A stretch of DNA of 7,374 nucleotides, from positions 1 to 7,374 of the forward strand of contig JADGRT010000139.1 of NCBI GenBank assembly GCA_017880715.1, written 5' to 3'. Both the position numbers and the translations under genes were made by a program. Source of the DNA: Verrucomicrobiia bacterium. Its GTDB lineage: Bacteria > Verrucomicrobiota > Verrucomicrobiia > Limisphaerales > UBA1319. Shown here one piece after another: positions 1 through 5,820 of this stretch (positions within the stretch are counted from its first letter, which is position 1; each line of letters opens with the position of its first letter). The notes beneath the pieces are model-generated. The model worked only from the letters and a program-made list of their open reading frames with translations, was not told the DNA's origin and ran no database searches.

Positions 1-20
1 CCCGGCGTTGAAACGCCGGG
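1..20. repeat. GC-rich perfect hairpin at window edge
   Basis: Positions 1-9 (CCCGGCGTT) are the exact reverse complement of 12-20, so an 8-bp stem with a TGAA loop can form. It lies in non-coding DNA and looks like one unit of a short intergenic palindrome family. There is no following T-run on the plus strand beyond a TTTT at 24-27, so a terminator role for an unseen upstream gene is possible but weak. The element may continue to the left of the window. Confidence 0.6.
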
Positions 21-32
21 CTATTTTCATGA

Positions 33-196
33 TGTCCCTCCGGGACAAAAACACGGCCTCCGTCCGGCACCCGCAGATCAAATCCTAGTGGCATTGGACT
101 TCCAGTCTGCTGATCGCGGATTTCCAATCCGCAGGCACCGGGAGGTGCGGACGGCCTGCCGACTGGAAGTCGGCGATACAACAGGTTGGAAACCTG
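33..196. repeat. Cluster of six short palindromes with TCC/GGA loops
   Basis: Six short inverted repeats lie in the non-coding region before lpxB. They are 33-47 (TGTCCC-TCC-GGGACA), 97-107 (GACT-TCC-AGTC), 116-132 (GCGGATT-TCC-AATCCGC), 136-147 (CACC-GGGA-GGTG), 158-174 (GCCGACT-GGA-AGTCGGC) and 182-196 (CAGGTT-GGA-AACCTG). Stems differ from unit to unit, while the loop is TCC or its complement GGA, with one GGGA variant. Five of the six units are packed in 97-196. No open frame here has convincing coding character. I interpret it as an intergenic repeat array, possibly transcribed as the lpxB leader. Its function is unknown. Confidence 0.7.
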
Positions 197-264
197 CGCT
201 ACAAGACGGCAGATGCGCCTCTGGCGATACGTGAGCGGAATTCTGAAATGAGGTGCTTCGTATC

Positions 265-1458
265 ATGCAGGCTCGTCGTATTATGTTGATTGCCGGAGAA
301 GCCAGCGGCGATACCCTGGCCGCCGAGCTGGTCGGCGCCCTGAAACAGTCGGCGCTGGCCCGGAAGTTCTCCGCGCCCATCGAGTTCTTCGGCGCGGGCG
401 GCCCGCGCATGGCGGCGGCCGGCGTGTCGCTAAGCCTCGACATGACCCAGCATGCAGTTGTCGGCGTTTGGGAGGTTGTCAAACATTATCCGGAATTGCG
501 CGGCATTTTCAACCAACTCGTTCAGTTGGCTCATGACCGGCAACCGGATGCCATTATCCTGGTGGATTATCCGGGATTCAACCTGCGCTTTGCCCAGGCC
601 ATTAAGCGCCTGGTCCGTTCCCATGGCGGCATCTTCAAGAACTGGCGGCCCAAAATCATCGGCTACGTTTCCCCGCAAATTTGGGCCTGGCACGAAAGCC
701 GCGTTCACCAGATCGCCCGCAACTTCGATCTACTCCTGAGCATCTTCCCTTTTGAAAAGGCCTGGTACGCCGAACGCGTTCCCCAATTCCAGGTCGAGTT
801 CGTCGGGCATCCGCTCATCGACCGGTACGCGCAAACGCAGCCAACCCAACCTGCCAACTCTCAGGCGGCCGCGACCGGGGAAAGCAACCGTCCCATTCTC
901 TTCCTGCCCGGCAGTCGCGAACGCGAAATCAAAAAGCATTTGCCGGTGATGCTGGCGGCCGCGCGCCGGATCATCGCGCAACAACCGCGCCCCTTGATCA
1001 TGGTTGTTCCCAACGACGCCCTGGCGGAACGGGCGCGGCAACTGGCCTCCCGCTTTCCAGAAGTCCCAATCGCCATCCAAATCGGCAACCTGGCTGAGGT
1101 GCTCGCTCGCGCCGAGGTGGCGATTGCGTCCTCGGGCACGGTCACCATGGAATGCGCCTATTTTGGCGTGCCCACCGTGGTGTTCTATAAAACCTCCTGG
1201 GCTACTTACCAATTGGGACGCCGGCTGGTGAGCGTCAAATACCTGGCCATGCCAAATTTGCTGGCCGGCGAGACCGTCTATCCGGAACTGATTCAAAACG
1301 ACTTTACGCCCGAAAACCTGGCCCGGGAAACCCTCGATCTGCTAAATCATTCCGATCGCCGGGCGAACATCCAAGCCACGCTGAAACGCGTGATCGCATC
1401 GTTGGGGACAACCGGGGCCAGCCAGCGGGCGGCCGACGCCATCGTGAACTTATTCTAA
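265..1458 (+). CDS. lpxB: Lipid-A-disaccharide synthase LpxB
   Basis: LpxB is a peripheral inner-membrane glycosyltransferase (GT19 family, GT-B fold). It joins UDP-2,3-diacylglucosamine to lipid X to form the lipid A disaccharide, so the host has an LPS-type outer membrane. Visible family motifs, numbered from the ATG at 265 (397 residues): GEASGD at 11-16, VDYPGF near 100-105 (D101 fits the family's essential Asp), SPQIWAW at 136-142, GHPLID before a Gln/Ala-rich insertion (about 185-207), LPGSRE near 214-219, ASSGTVTMECA near 288-298, and the C-terminal MPNLLAGETVYPE block. The length is close to the usual 380-400. The frame is open from a GTG at 253. I prefer ATG 265 because the LIAGEASGD motif then starts within the first ten residues, as in the family, and GAGG at 250-253 lies 11 nt upstream. 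The gene stands alone, convergent with the next gene 36 bp away. Identity is very secure; the start is less so. Confidence 0.96.
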   Translation: MQARRIMLIAGEASGDTLAAELVGALKQSALARKFSAPIEFFGAGGPRMAAAGVSLSLDMTQHAVVGVWEVVKHYPELRGIFNQLVQLAHDRQPDAIILVDYPGFNLRFAQAIKRLVRSHGGIFKNWRPKIIGYVSPQIWAWHESRVHQIARNFDLLLSIFPFEKAWYAERVPQFQVEFVGHPLIDRYAQTQPTQPANSQAAATGESNRPILFLPGSREREIKKHLPVMLAAARRIIAQQPRPLIMVVPNDALAERARQLASRFPEVPIAIQIGNLAEVLARAEVAIASSGTVTMECAYFGVPTVVFYKTSWATYQLGRRLVSVKYLAMPNLLAGETVYPELIQNDFTPENLARETLDLLNHSDRRANIQATLKRVIASLGTTGASQRAADAIVNLF

Positions 1459-1472
1459 TTTCCCATCCCAGC

Positions 1473-1490
1473 CCGGCGACTGGCCGGTTT
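1473..1490. terminator. Possible weak terminator between convergent genes
   Basis: CCGGC at 1473-1477 pairs with GCCGG at 1483-1487 around a GACTG loop, followed by TTT on the plus strand. It lies in the 36-bp gap after lpxB, where a terminator would be expected. The 5-bp stem and three Ts are marginal, so this is a tentative call. Confidence 0.3.
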
Positions 1491-1494
1491 GCCA

Positions 1495-3483
1495 TTACCG
1501 GACCCACCGAGTTCGATAGAAGCCCTGCTTGGGATTGGGACTCTTATCGATGTATTGGTAACTTCCGGATGCGTTGGTGAACGTGCCGAGAGCATTCCAG
1601 GTTGTCAGGTTGGAAGAGTTTAGAATTTCCACAACCTGGCCGGCAGGGCCAGCGACGGTCAAGGCGAAAGAGCCCGGATTGATTGGGCCGGGGAGGCTTT
1701 GGGGTTGGATGGTCAGGGTCATCGACGGCAACTCGAATGCCACACGGTAATCGTCAAATAACATCCAATTGTCGCCGGGATTAACCGAGTCGTCGATGAT
1801 CCAATAAGCCGTGATATCTCCGAGGTCGGCCAGTTGTCCCGGCGCCGCAATCGTTTGGTTGGTGGCCAACAGGAATCCCCCCAAGGTGGCATTCCAAAGG
1901 TTCTGCCCGAAGTCCATCCGCACCACCAGTTCGTAGGGCACTTCATTCGTGTAAGTAAAACCGGTGTCAACCCAGTTGGTCTTCGATAGGGTCCAGATCG
2001 AGTTATCGGAGTTGTCGAACTCGATCAGAAAGAGCCGGTCGCCATTGGTATTATACGCCGCCCACTGGAAATAGTCGTAGTAATCGTTGCTTGAATCTAT
2101 GATCTCCATCAGCACCGAGAAACGGACGATTGGGTGGGTCGGGACGGGACTCAGGTTGATCGGATAATAAGCGTAGAGGTGGTCCTCGTTTTTGCTCCAC
2201 GGGGCGTTAAGCCCGATGAATGCCTGCTGGCCTTTCCCGGCGAAACTCTCGGTCAAGATGCCGTTTCCGCCCGTGCCATCGCCCTTCCAACCCCCCTGCC
2301 CAATCAGGTTATAGTCGTTGGTGTTGAAGCCCTGCGCAATTTCGAAACCCGTTTGATAGATAACCCCCGAGGCGCCGACCACCGTTAACCGCGCCACCTG
2401 ACTGGTTACCGAGGCGGCCGAATGGGCCATTATTACCGCGTACTGGCCTTCCTGGGCGCTTTGGACGTTGGTCAAGGCCAGGACCGAATTGGTGGCGGCG
2501 GCCATAGTCGCGCCGTTGAACTGCCACTGGAAAGTAAAAGGCAACGCACTGTAGGCGCTCGCCTCGAAGGTGACATTGCTACCCGCCAGCACGGCCTGGC
2601 TTCGTGGCTGGTTCGTGACCACCGGGGGGACCTCGCCGAAGGCCACTTGGTAATCGTCGAACAACATCCAATTGTCCCCCGGGTGGACCGGATCGTCGAA
2701 ATACCAGACGGCGGCCATGTCTCCGAGATCCGCAAGTTTCGTGGATGAGGCAATCGGTTGGTCCGAAGCGATCAAACGGTCCCCGAGGGAGGCGCTCCAA
2801 CGGTTCTTCGCATAGTCCATCCGAACAACCAGTTCATACTCGACTCCATTGTTAAAAGTTAAATCGGCATCCAGCCAGTCATTGGTCCCCGATCGGGTCC
2901 AGACGCGGTTATCGTAATTGTCGAACTCGATTAAAAAAAGCCAATCGCCCTTGCTATTATGCGCCATCCACCGGAACGAATCGTCGTAGCCATTGTTCGA
3001 GCCCAAGATTTTCATCCGCACCGAGAAACGGATGGGCGGGCTGGCTGGAATCGTCGTCAAGTTGATTGGGTAGTAGGCTGAGAAATAGTCCGTGTTCGTG
3101 CTCTCCGGGGGGTAATACCCGATGTAGGCCTGCTGGCCCTTCCCGGTGAAGCGCTCGTTCTCAATGCCGTTTCCGCCCGTGCCATCGCCGGTCCAGCCGC
3201 CCTGCCCGATCAGATAATAGGTGTTGGTGTTGAATCCCTGCGCAACTTCGAAGCCGGTCTGGTAGATATTAGTCCCGGCGGCGGCTTGAACCGGAGAGAC
3301 CGAAAGGCAGCCTAAGAGTGCTGCGACGATCAGCGAAGGCCAGATTGGGAAACCGGAGAAAACCCTCCGGCGTCCCTGGTTTCGCCAGGAGATGAAGGGA
3401 GGATCCGACCCTAGCCATCCGCTGAGGTTGGCGTTTTTGGCAGCCCCCAAGTTCGATCGTTCGTTATTCCCCATGCTAATCAT
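1495..3483 (-). CDS. Secreted protein with duplicated 210-aa module around an Ig-like domain
   Basis: No enzyme signature is recognised. Order of parts (662 residues): a long basic N-region with R34 and R38-R40; a hydrophobic segment about 46-63 ending in a likely signal peptidase site SVSPVQA|AAG near residue 67; module 1 at 73-282; an Ig-like domain at about 285-373 (the NQPRSQAVLAGSNVTF start, FQWQFNG core and EGQYAVIM strand are typical of bacterial Ig-like domains); module 2 at 375-583; and a C-terminal domain at about 585-662 of the 'GPAGQVVEILNSSNLTTW ... FYRTRWVR' type often seen at the ends of Verrucomicrobia secreted proteins. Both modules begin IYQTGFE and end NWMLFDDYxVAF, have many aromatic and Asp/Asn residues, and are probably beta-sandwiches. 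No LPXTG or PEP-CTERM tail is seen. An AAGGA 5 nt before the ATG supports the start. It is divergent from the GH5 gene. A surface or matrix role, possibly glycan binding, is inference only. Confidence 0.88.
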   Translation of the reverse strand: MISMGNNERSNLGAAKNANLSGWLGSDPPFISWRNQGRRRVFSGFPIWPSLIVAALLGCLSVSPVQAAAGTNIYQTGFEVAQGFNTNTYYLIGQGGWTGDGTGGNGIENERFTGKGQQAYIGYYPPESTNTDYFSAYYPINLTTIPASPPIRFSVRMKILGSNNGYDDSFRWMAHNSKGDWLFLIEFDNYDNRVWTRSGTNDWLDADLTFNNGVEYELVVRMDYAKNRWSASLGDRLIASDQPIASSTKLADLGDMAAVWYFDDPVHPGDNWMLFDDYQVAFGEVPPVVTNQPRSQAVLAGSNVTFEASAYSALPFTFQWQFNGATMAAATNSVLALTNVQSAQEGQYAVIMAHSAASVTSQVARLTVVGASGVIYQTGFEIAQGFNTNDYNLIGQGGWKGDGTGGNGILTESFAGKGQQAFIGLNAPWSKNEDHLYAYYPINLSPVPTHPIVRFSVLMEIIDSSNDYYDYFQWAAYNTNGDRLFLIEFDNSDNSIWTLSKTNWVDTGFTYTNEVPYELVVRMDFGQNLWNATLGGFLLATNQTIAAPGQLADLGDITAYWIIDDSVNPGDNWMLFDDYRVAFELPSMTLTIQPQSLPGPINPGSFALTVAGPAGQVVEILNSSNLTTWNALGTFTNASGSYQYIDKSPNPKQGFYRTRWVR

Positions 3484-3488
3484 ATTGT

Positions 3489-3493
3489 TCCTT
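3489..3493 (-). promoter_or_regulatory. Ribosome binding site deciding the start of the Ig-module gene
   Basis: On the minus strand AAGGA lies 5 nt before the ATG at 3483. It supports that ATG over the second in-frame ATG at 3474, even though the resulting signal peptide has an unusually long N-region. Confidence 0.6.
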
Positions 3494-3682
3494 GGCTGGA
3501 AACGGCATCGGCGGGCCTGCCCGCTGTGCGCAGGATGTTCTGAAAGTTACAGCCATCACTATCTCTCCGAGTTGTCAGGGACTTGAAGGCCTTTCACCTT
3601 TGCTTCCAATGCCCAGGCACATTCAACCCGCGTAGCACGCATGAAGAATAATGACGAGCCCCGGCTCTGGCAACCTAAAACG

Positions 3683-3756
3683 AGGAATGCCGTCCTCGGC
3701 AGCTTCCCAGTTTCGGGAAAAGAATGCGGCGCTCTGCCGAGACGCCGCTACGCCCT
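3683..3756 (+). repeat. Degenerate copy of dispersed palindromic element
   Basis: Positions about 3712-3756 match 5585-5629 closely, through the shared order TTCGGG, AAAGA, then CGGCGCTCTGCCGAG, CGCCGC and ACGCCC. The left part (near 3689-3702, containing CTCGGCAG) is a decayed version of the left arm that is intact in the second copy at 5547-5626. The two copies are in the same orientation and bracket the GH5 gene. The element is non-coding and REP-like. Confidence 0.65.
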
Positions 3757-3827
3757 GGCGAAACGGATGTCAGACGGTCGGGAGACAGGAATCGGCGATG
3801 AAGAAGAAGAAGTTAGGGGCTCGTGGA

Positions 3828-3862
3828 ACTCGCCCCTCCGACTCGCCCCTCCGACTCGCCCC
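3828..3862 (+). repeat. 13-bp tandem repeat upstream of GH5 gene
   Basis: The unit ACTCGCCCCTCCG occurs at 3828-3840 and exactly again at 3841-3853, and its first nine bases recur at 3854-3862. A 13-nt period is not a multiple of three, which argues against coding use. It lies 66-100 bp before the GH5 start, so it is probably in the 5' leader or promoter region. Confidence 0.8.
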
Positions 3863-3927
3863 GAAGAAATCTCTTTGATTCAGGCTCGAATCGAATCTTC
3901 GTGCCTCTACGGGCGTCCATTATTGGC

Positions 3928-5526
3928 ATGAAGCACATTCTTTGGACCCGGAGTCTGTCACCTGGTTGCCTCTTGGGCATGCTCGCGAGTTTGGCTCTCA
4001 CCGCCGCCGAACCGATACCGCTAGCCAAGGGACACGTCCTGTTCCAGGCCGACTTCGAAGCTACCAATGCCCTGCAGGCGTGGAAGGGCAGCACCCGCCT
4101 CGAAGCCGGTTTTCAAAGCCGGCAGTCGCTGGTCGTGGAACGTAAACCCGGCGCCTCCGAACCCTCGTCAATCGTGGGACTCAGCTTGCCGGTCACCGGA
4201 GTCCGCGGTTGCACGCTTAGCGGATCGGCCCGGATTAAGGCGGCGAACGTCAGCGCCAAGCCTAATCCGTGGAATGGTGTGAAGTTCATGCTCGCCATCG
4301 AAAGCCCCACGAGCAAAGCGTGGCCGCAGGCTGACCTCGATGCCGGCAGCTTCGATTGGAAACGCGCCGCCTTCACCGCCCGCGTTCCGGAAGACGCCAC
4401 CGCTCTTACGCTGGTTCTCGGACTCGAATCGGTGACCGGCAAAGTGCAGTTCGACGATGTGAAGATCGTGATCGCCAAAACGCCACCGGTGTCCCCGCCG
4501 GTCGCCGCCGCCGGTCCGCCGTTCAAAGGCCACAACCTGCCGCGACTCCGCGGCGCCATGATTGCCCCGAACATCGACGAAGCCAGCCTCCGTCGGTTGG
4601 GCCGCGACTGGAAGGCCAACCTCATTCGCTGGCAGCTCATCCGCCACCTCCGGCCGGGCCAAAGCAGTTCGCTGGCGGATTATGACCCGTGGCTTGAAGA
4701 CGAGTTGAAGAAACTCGATGCGGCGCTGAAGCACTGCGAACGTTACGGACTTTACGTGGTGGTGGATCTGCATTCACCACCCGGCGGCAAGGCCACGGCC
4801 AGCGGTTACGTCGGCTCCGATGACCGGTTGTTCACTGACCGGTCCTGCCAGGACAAATTCGTCGAGGTCTGGCGCCACCTGGCTGCGCGGTATAAAAATG
4901 CCAAGCCGATTTGGGGTTACGACCTGGCCAACGAACCTGTCGAGGGGCTGATTGAGGAAGGCTGCGACGACTGGCAGGCGTTGGCCGAGCGCACCGCCAA
5001 GGCGATTCGCGAGATCGATCCGCAACGAGCTCTTATCGTCGAACCGGCCGGCTGGGGAAGTCCGGACGGTTTGCGGGACTGGTTGCCCCTCGCCGTTTCC
5101 AACGTCGTCTATAGCGTTCACATGTATCTGCCCTCGGCATTTACGCATCAGGGTGTATTTGGAAAGACACCGGAATGCGGTTACCCAGGCCTGATCGACG
5201 GCAAGGTGTGGAACCGGGCGCAACTCGAGGCCGCACTTCAACCCGTCATTGATTTTCAGCGACGGTACAACGTCCGCATTTACATCGGAGAATTCAGCGC
5301 CATCCGCTGGGCGCCCGACCACAGCTCGTATCGGTGGTTGAAGGACGTCATTGACATCTTCGAGGCGCACGACTGGGACTGGAGCTACCATGCCTTCCGC
5401 GAATGGAACGGCTGGAGCGTCGAGCACACCGAGGACCGCAGCGACAACGCTCCCGCCGCACAGCCCACCGACCGGCAGAGGCTGCTGTGCGACTGGTTCG
5501 GTCGAAACCAGAGCCCATCCTGGTAA
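3928..5526 (+). CDS. Secreted GH5-family glycoside hydrolase (cellulase-like)
   Basis: This is a retaining beta-glycoside hydrolase of the GH5 type, probably an exported beta-glucanase or mannanase. From the ATG at 3928 (532 residues): a signal peptide at 1-27 (hydrophobic 14-24, cut near LTAA|EP); a beta-rich domain at about 28-182 starting VLFQADFE and ending VQFDDVKI, like carbohydrate-binding jelly-rolls; a Pro/Ala linker at about 183-198; and the catalytic barrel at about 199-525. Catalytic-type residues are in place: R234 (NLIRWQ), D280-x-H282 (VVDLHSPPGG), N335-E336 in NEP (acid/base), H398 and Y400 (HMY), E455 in IGEFS (nucleophile), and aromatics W483, W485 and W493 (WDWSYHAFREW). 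The frame opens at a GTG at 3823, but the extra 35 residues would precede a standard signal peptide, so 3928 is preferred. No clear Shine-Dalgarno sequence precedes it. The gene is monocistronic, with the dispersed repeat starting 20 bp past the stop. Family is secure; substrate is unknown. Confidence 0.92.
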   Translation: MKHILWTRSLSPGCLLGMLASLALTAAEPIPLAKGHVLFQADFEATNALQAWKGSTRLEAGFQSRQSLVVERKPGASEPSSIVGLSLPVTGVRGCTLSGSARIKAANVSAKPNPWNGVKFMLAIESPTSKAWPQADLDAGSFDWKRAAFTARVPEDATALTLVLGLESVTGKVQFDDVKIVIAKTPPVSPPVAAAGPPFKGHNLPRLRGAMIAPNIDEASLRRLGRDWKANLIRWQLIRHLRPGQSSSLADYDPWLEDELKKLDAALKHCERYGLYVVVDLHSPPGGKATASGYVGSDDRLFTDRSCQDKFVEVWRHLAARYKNAKPIWGYDLANEPVEGLIEEGCDDWQALAERTAKAIREIDPQRALIVEPAGWGSPDGLRDWLPLAVSNVVYSVHMYLPSAFTHQGVFGKTPECGYPGLIDGKVWNRAQLEAALQPVIDFQRRYNVRIYIGEFSAIRWAPDHSSYRWLKDVIDIFEAHDWDWSYHAFREWNGWSVEHTEDRSDNAPAAQPTDRQRLLCDWFGRNQSPSW

Positions 5527-5546
5527 GTGATTCCGCTGAAAACCCC

Positions 5547-5626
5547 CGTCGCGGCGACTCGGCAGAGCGCCGCCAAGTTCCCGGGTTCGGGCAAAGAGTC
5601 CGGCGCTCTGCCGAGTCGCCGCGACG
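5547..5626 (+). repeat. Dispersed palindromic element, intact copy with 26-nt perfect arms
   Basis: The left arm at 5547-5572 is the exact reverse complement of the right arm at 5601-5626, with a 28-nt loop at 5573-5600. The right half and loop match the degenerate copy at 3712-3756. It starts 20 bp after the GH5 stop and lies between that gene and the convergent tRNA gene. The transcript could fold into a very stable hairpin that protects or ends the GH5 mRNA. No immediate U-run follows (TTATTTTT is at 5644-5651), so classic intrinsic termination is not shown. Confidence 0.85.
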
Positions 5627-5664
5627 CCCGCCAAAATCGGAAGTTATTTTTGCACGGACCCTAA

Positions 5665-5681
5665 GCCGAGTTCGACTCGGC
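5665..5681. terminator. Hairpin between GH5 repeat and tRNA-Glu; possible terminator
   Basis: GCCGAGT at 5665-5671 pairs with ACTCGGC at 5675-5681 around a TCG loop. It is 21 bp past the 3' end of the tRNA on the minus strand, and a minus-strand TTTTT immediately follows the encoded CCA (5698-5702). Its stem shares CCGAGT/ACTCGG with the core of the neighbouring palindromic element, so it could instead be a fragment of that family. A terminator role is tentative. Confidence 0.4.
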
Positions 5682-5702
5682 GTTCCGATGGGGGGGTAAA
5701 AA

Positions 5703-5777
5703 TGGCGACCCTAAGGGGAATTGAACCCCTGTTACCGCCGTGAAAGGGCAGTGTCCTAACCGCTAGACGATAGGGTC
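5703..5777 (-). tRNA. tRNA-Glu (anticodon UUC)
   Basis: On the minus strand the 75-nt sequence folds into a full cloverleaf. The acceptor stem is GACCCTA with TAGGGTC, discriminator G, and CCA is encoded in the DNA (plus-strand TGG at 5703-5705). The anticodon stem CTGCC/GGCGG encloses the loop CTTTCAC, giving anticodon TTC (plus-strand 5742-5744), which reads GAA and GAG. The T-arm is AGGGG-TTCAATT-CCCCT. The GTCTAGCGGTTAGGAC D-arm is typical of tRNA-Glu. It stands alone, convergent with the GH5 gene and co-directional with the DUF1638 gene, whose stop codon is 39 bp upstream. Confidence 0.97.
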
Positions 5778-5792
5778 GTCACAGAACCGCCA

Positions 5793-5820
5793 AATATATG
5801 GGCGTCTCGGACTTTGTCAC
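5793..5820 (-). promoter_or_regulatory. Putative sigma-70-type promoter of tRNA-Glu
   Basis: On the minus strand GTGACA (5815-5820, 5 of 6 to TTGACA) is separated by 16 nt from TATATT (5793-5798, 5 of 6 to TATAAT). The -10 ends 15 nt before the first tRNA base, which would leave a leader of about 8 nt. The -35 hexamer overlaps the TGA stop of the DUF1638 gene (5817-5819). Confidence 0.6.

Larger units (their letters stand above)
3484..3927. other. Divergent intergenic region with repeats
   Basis: This 444-bp spacer separates the minus-strand Ig-module gene from the plus-strand GH5 gene and should hold both promoters. I could not identify a convincing -35/-10 pair for either. A small palindrome, GCGGG-CCTG-CCCGC, occupies 3511-3524 in the probable leader of the minus-strand gene. 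A degenerate copy of the dispersed palindromic element lies at 3683-3756, and a 13-bp tandem repeat at 3828-3862. A 26-codon frame (3798-3878, beginning MKKKKLGARG) has AGGA 7 nt before its ATG but no other sign of coding. Confidence 0.6.

Noticed and set aside
33..196. CRISPR array
   Set aside because: The palindromes have different stem sequences and no constant repeat-spacer period; only the 3-nt loop is shared.
97..252. Known riboswitch or attenuator before lpxB
   Set aside because: No recognised riboswitch consensus, no leader peptide, and the hairpins are small and independent; a regulatory role remains speculative.
78..482. 134-codon minus-strand open frame covering the palindrome cluster and the lpxB start
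   Set aside because: Ser/Ala/Pro/Arg-rich product without a family, half antisense to lpxB and half made of palindromes.
730..1296. 188-codon minus-strand open frame inside lpxB
   Set aside because: Shadow frame; LpxB motifs on the plus strand span the whole stretch.
2134..2748. Two plus-strand open frames opposite the Ig-module gene
   Set aside because: They lie opposite the module and Ig-domain sequence of the real gene and show no motif or ribosome site.
3641..3931. 96-codon plus-strand open frame before the GH5 gene
   Set aside because: It runs through a degenerate palindromic repeat and a 13-bp tandem repeat, its product shows no domain, and it overlaps the GH5 start in another frame.
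4774..5634. 286-codon minus-strand open frame opposite the GH5 barrel
   Set aside because: The plus strand carries all GH5 catalytic motifs here, and the antisense product has no recognisable domain and runs through the palindromic repeat.
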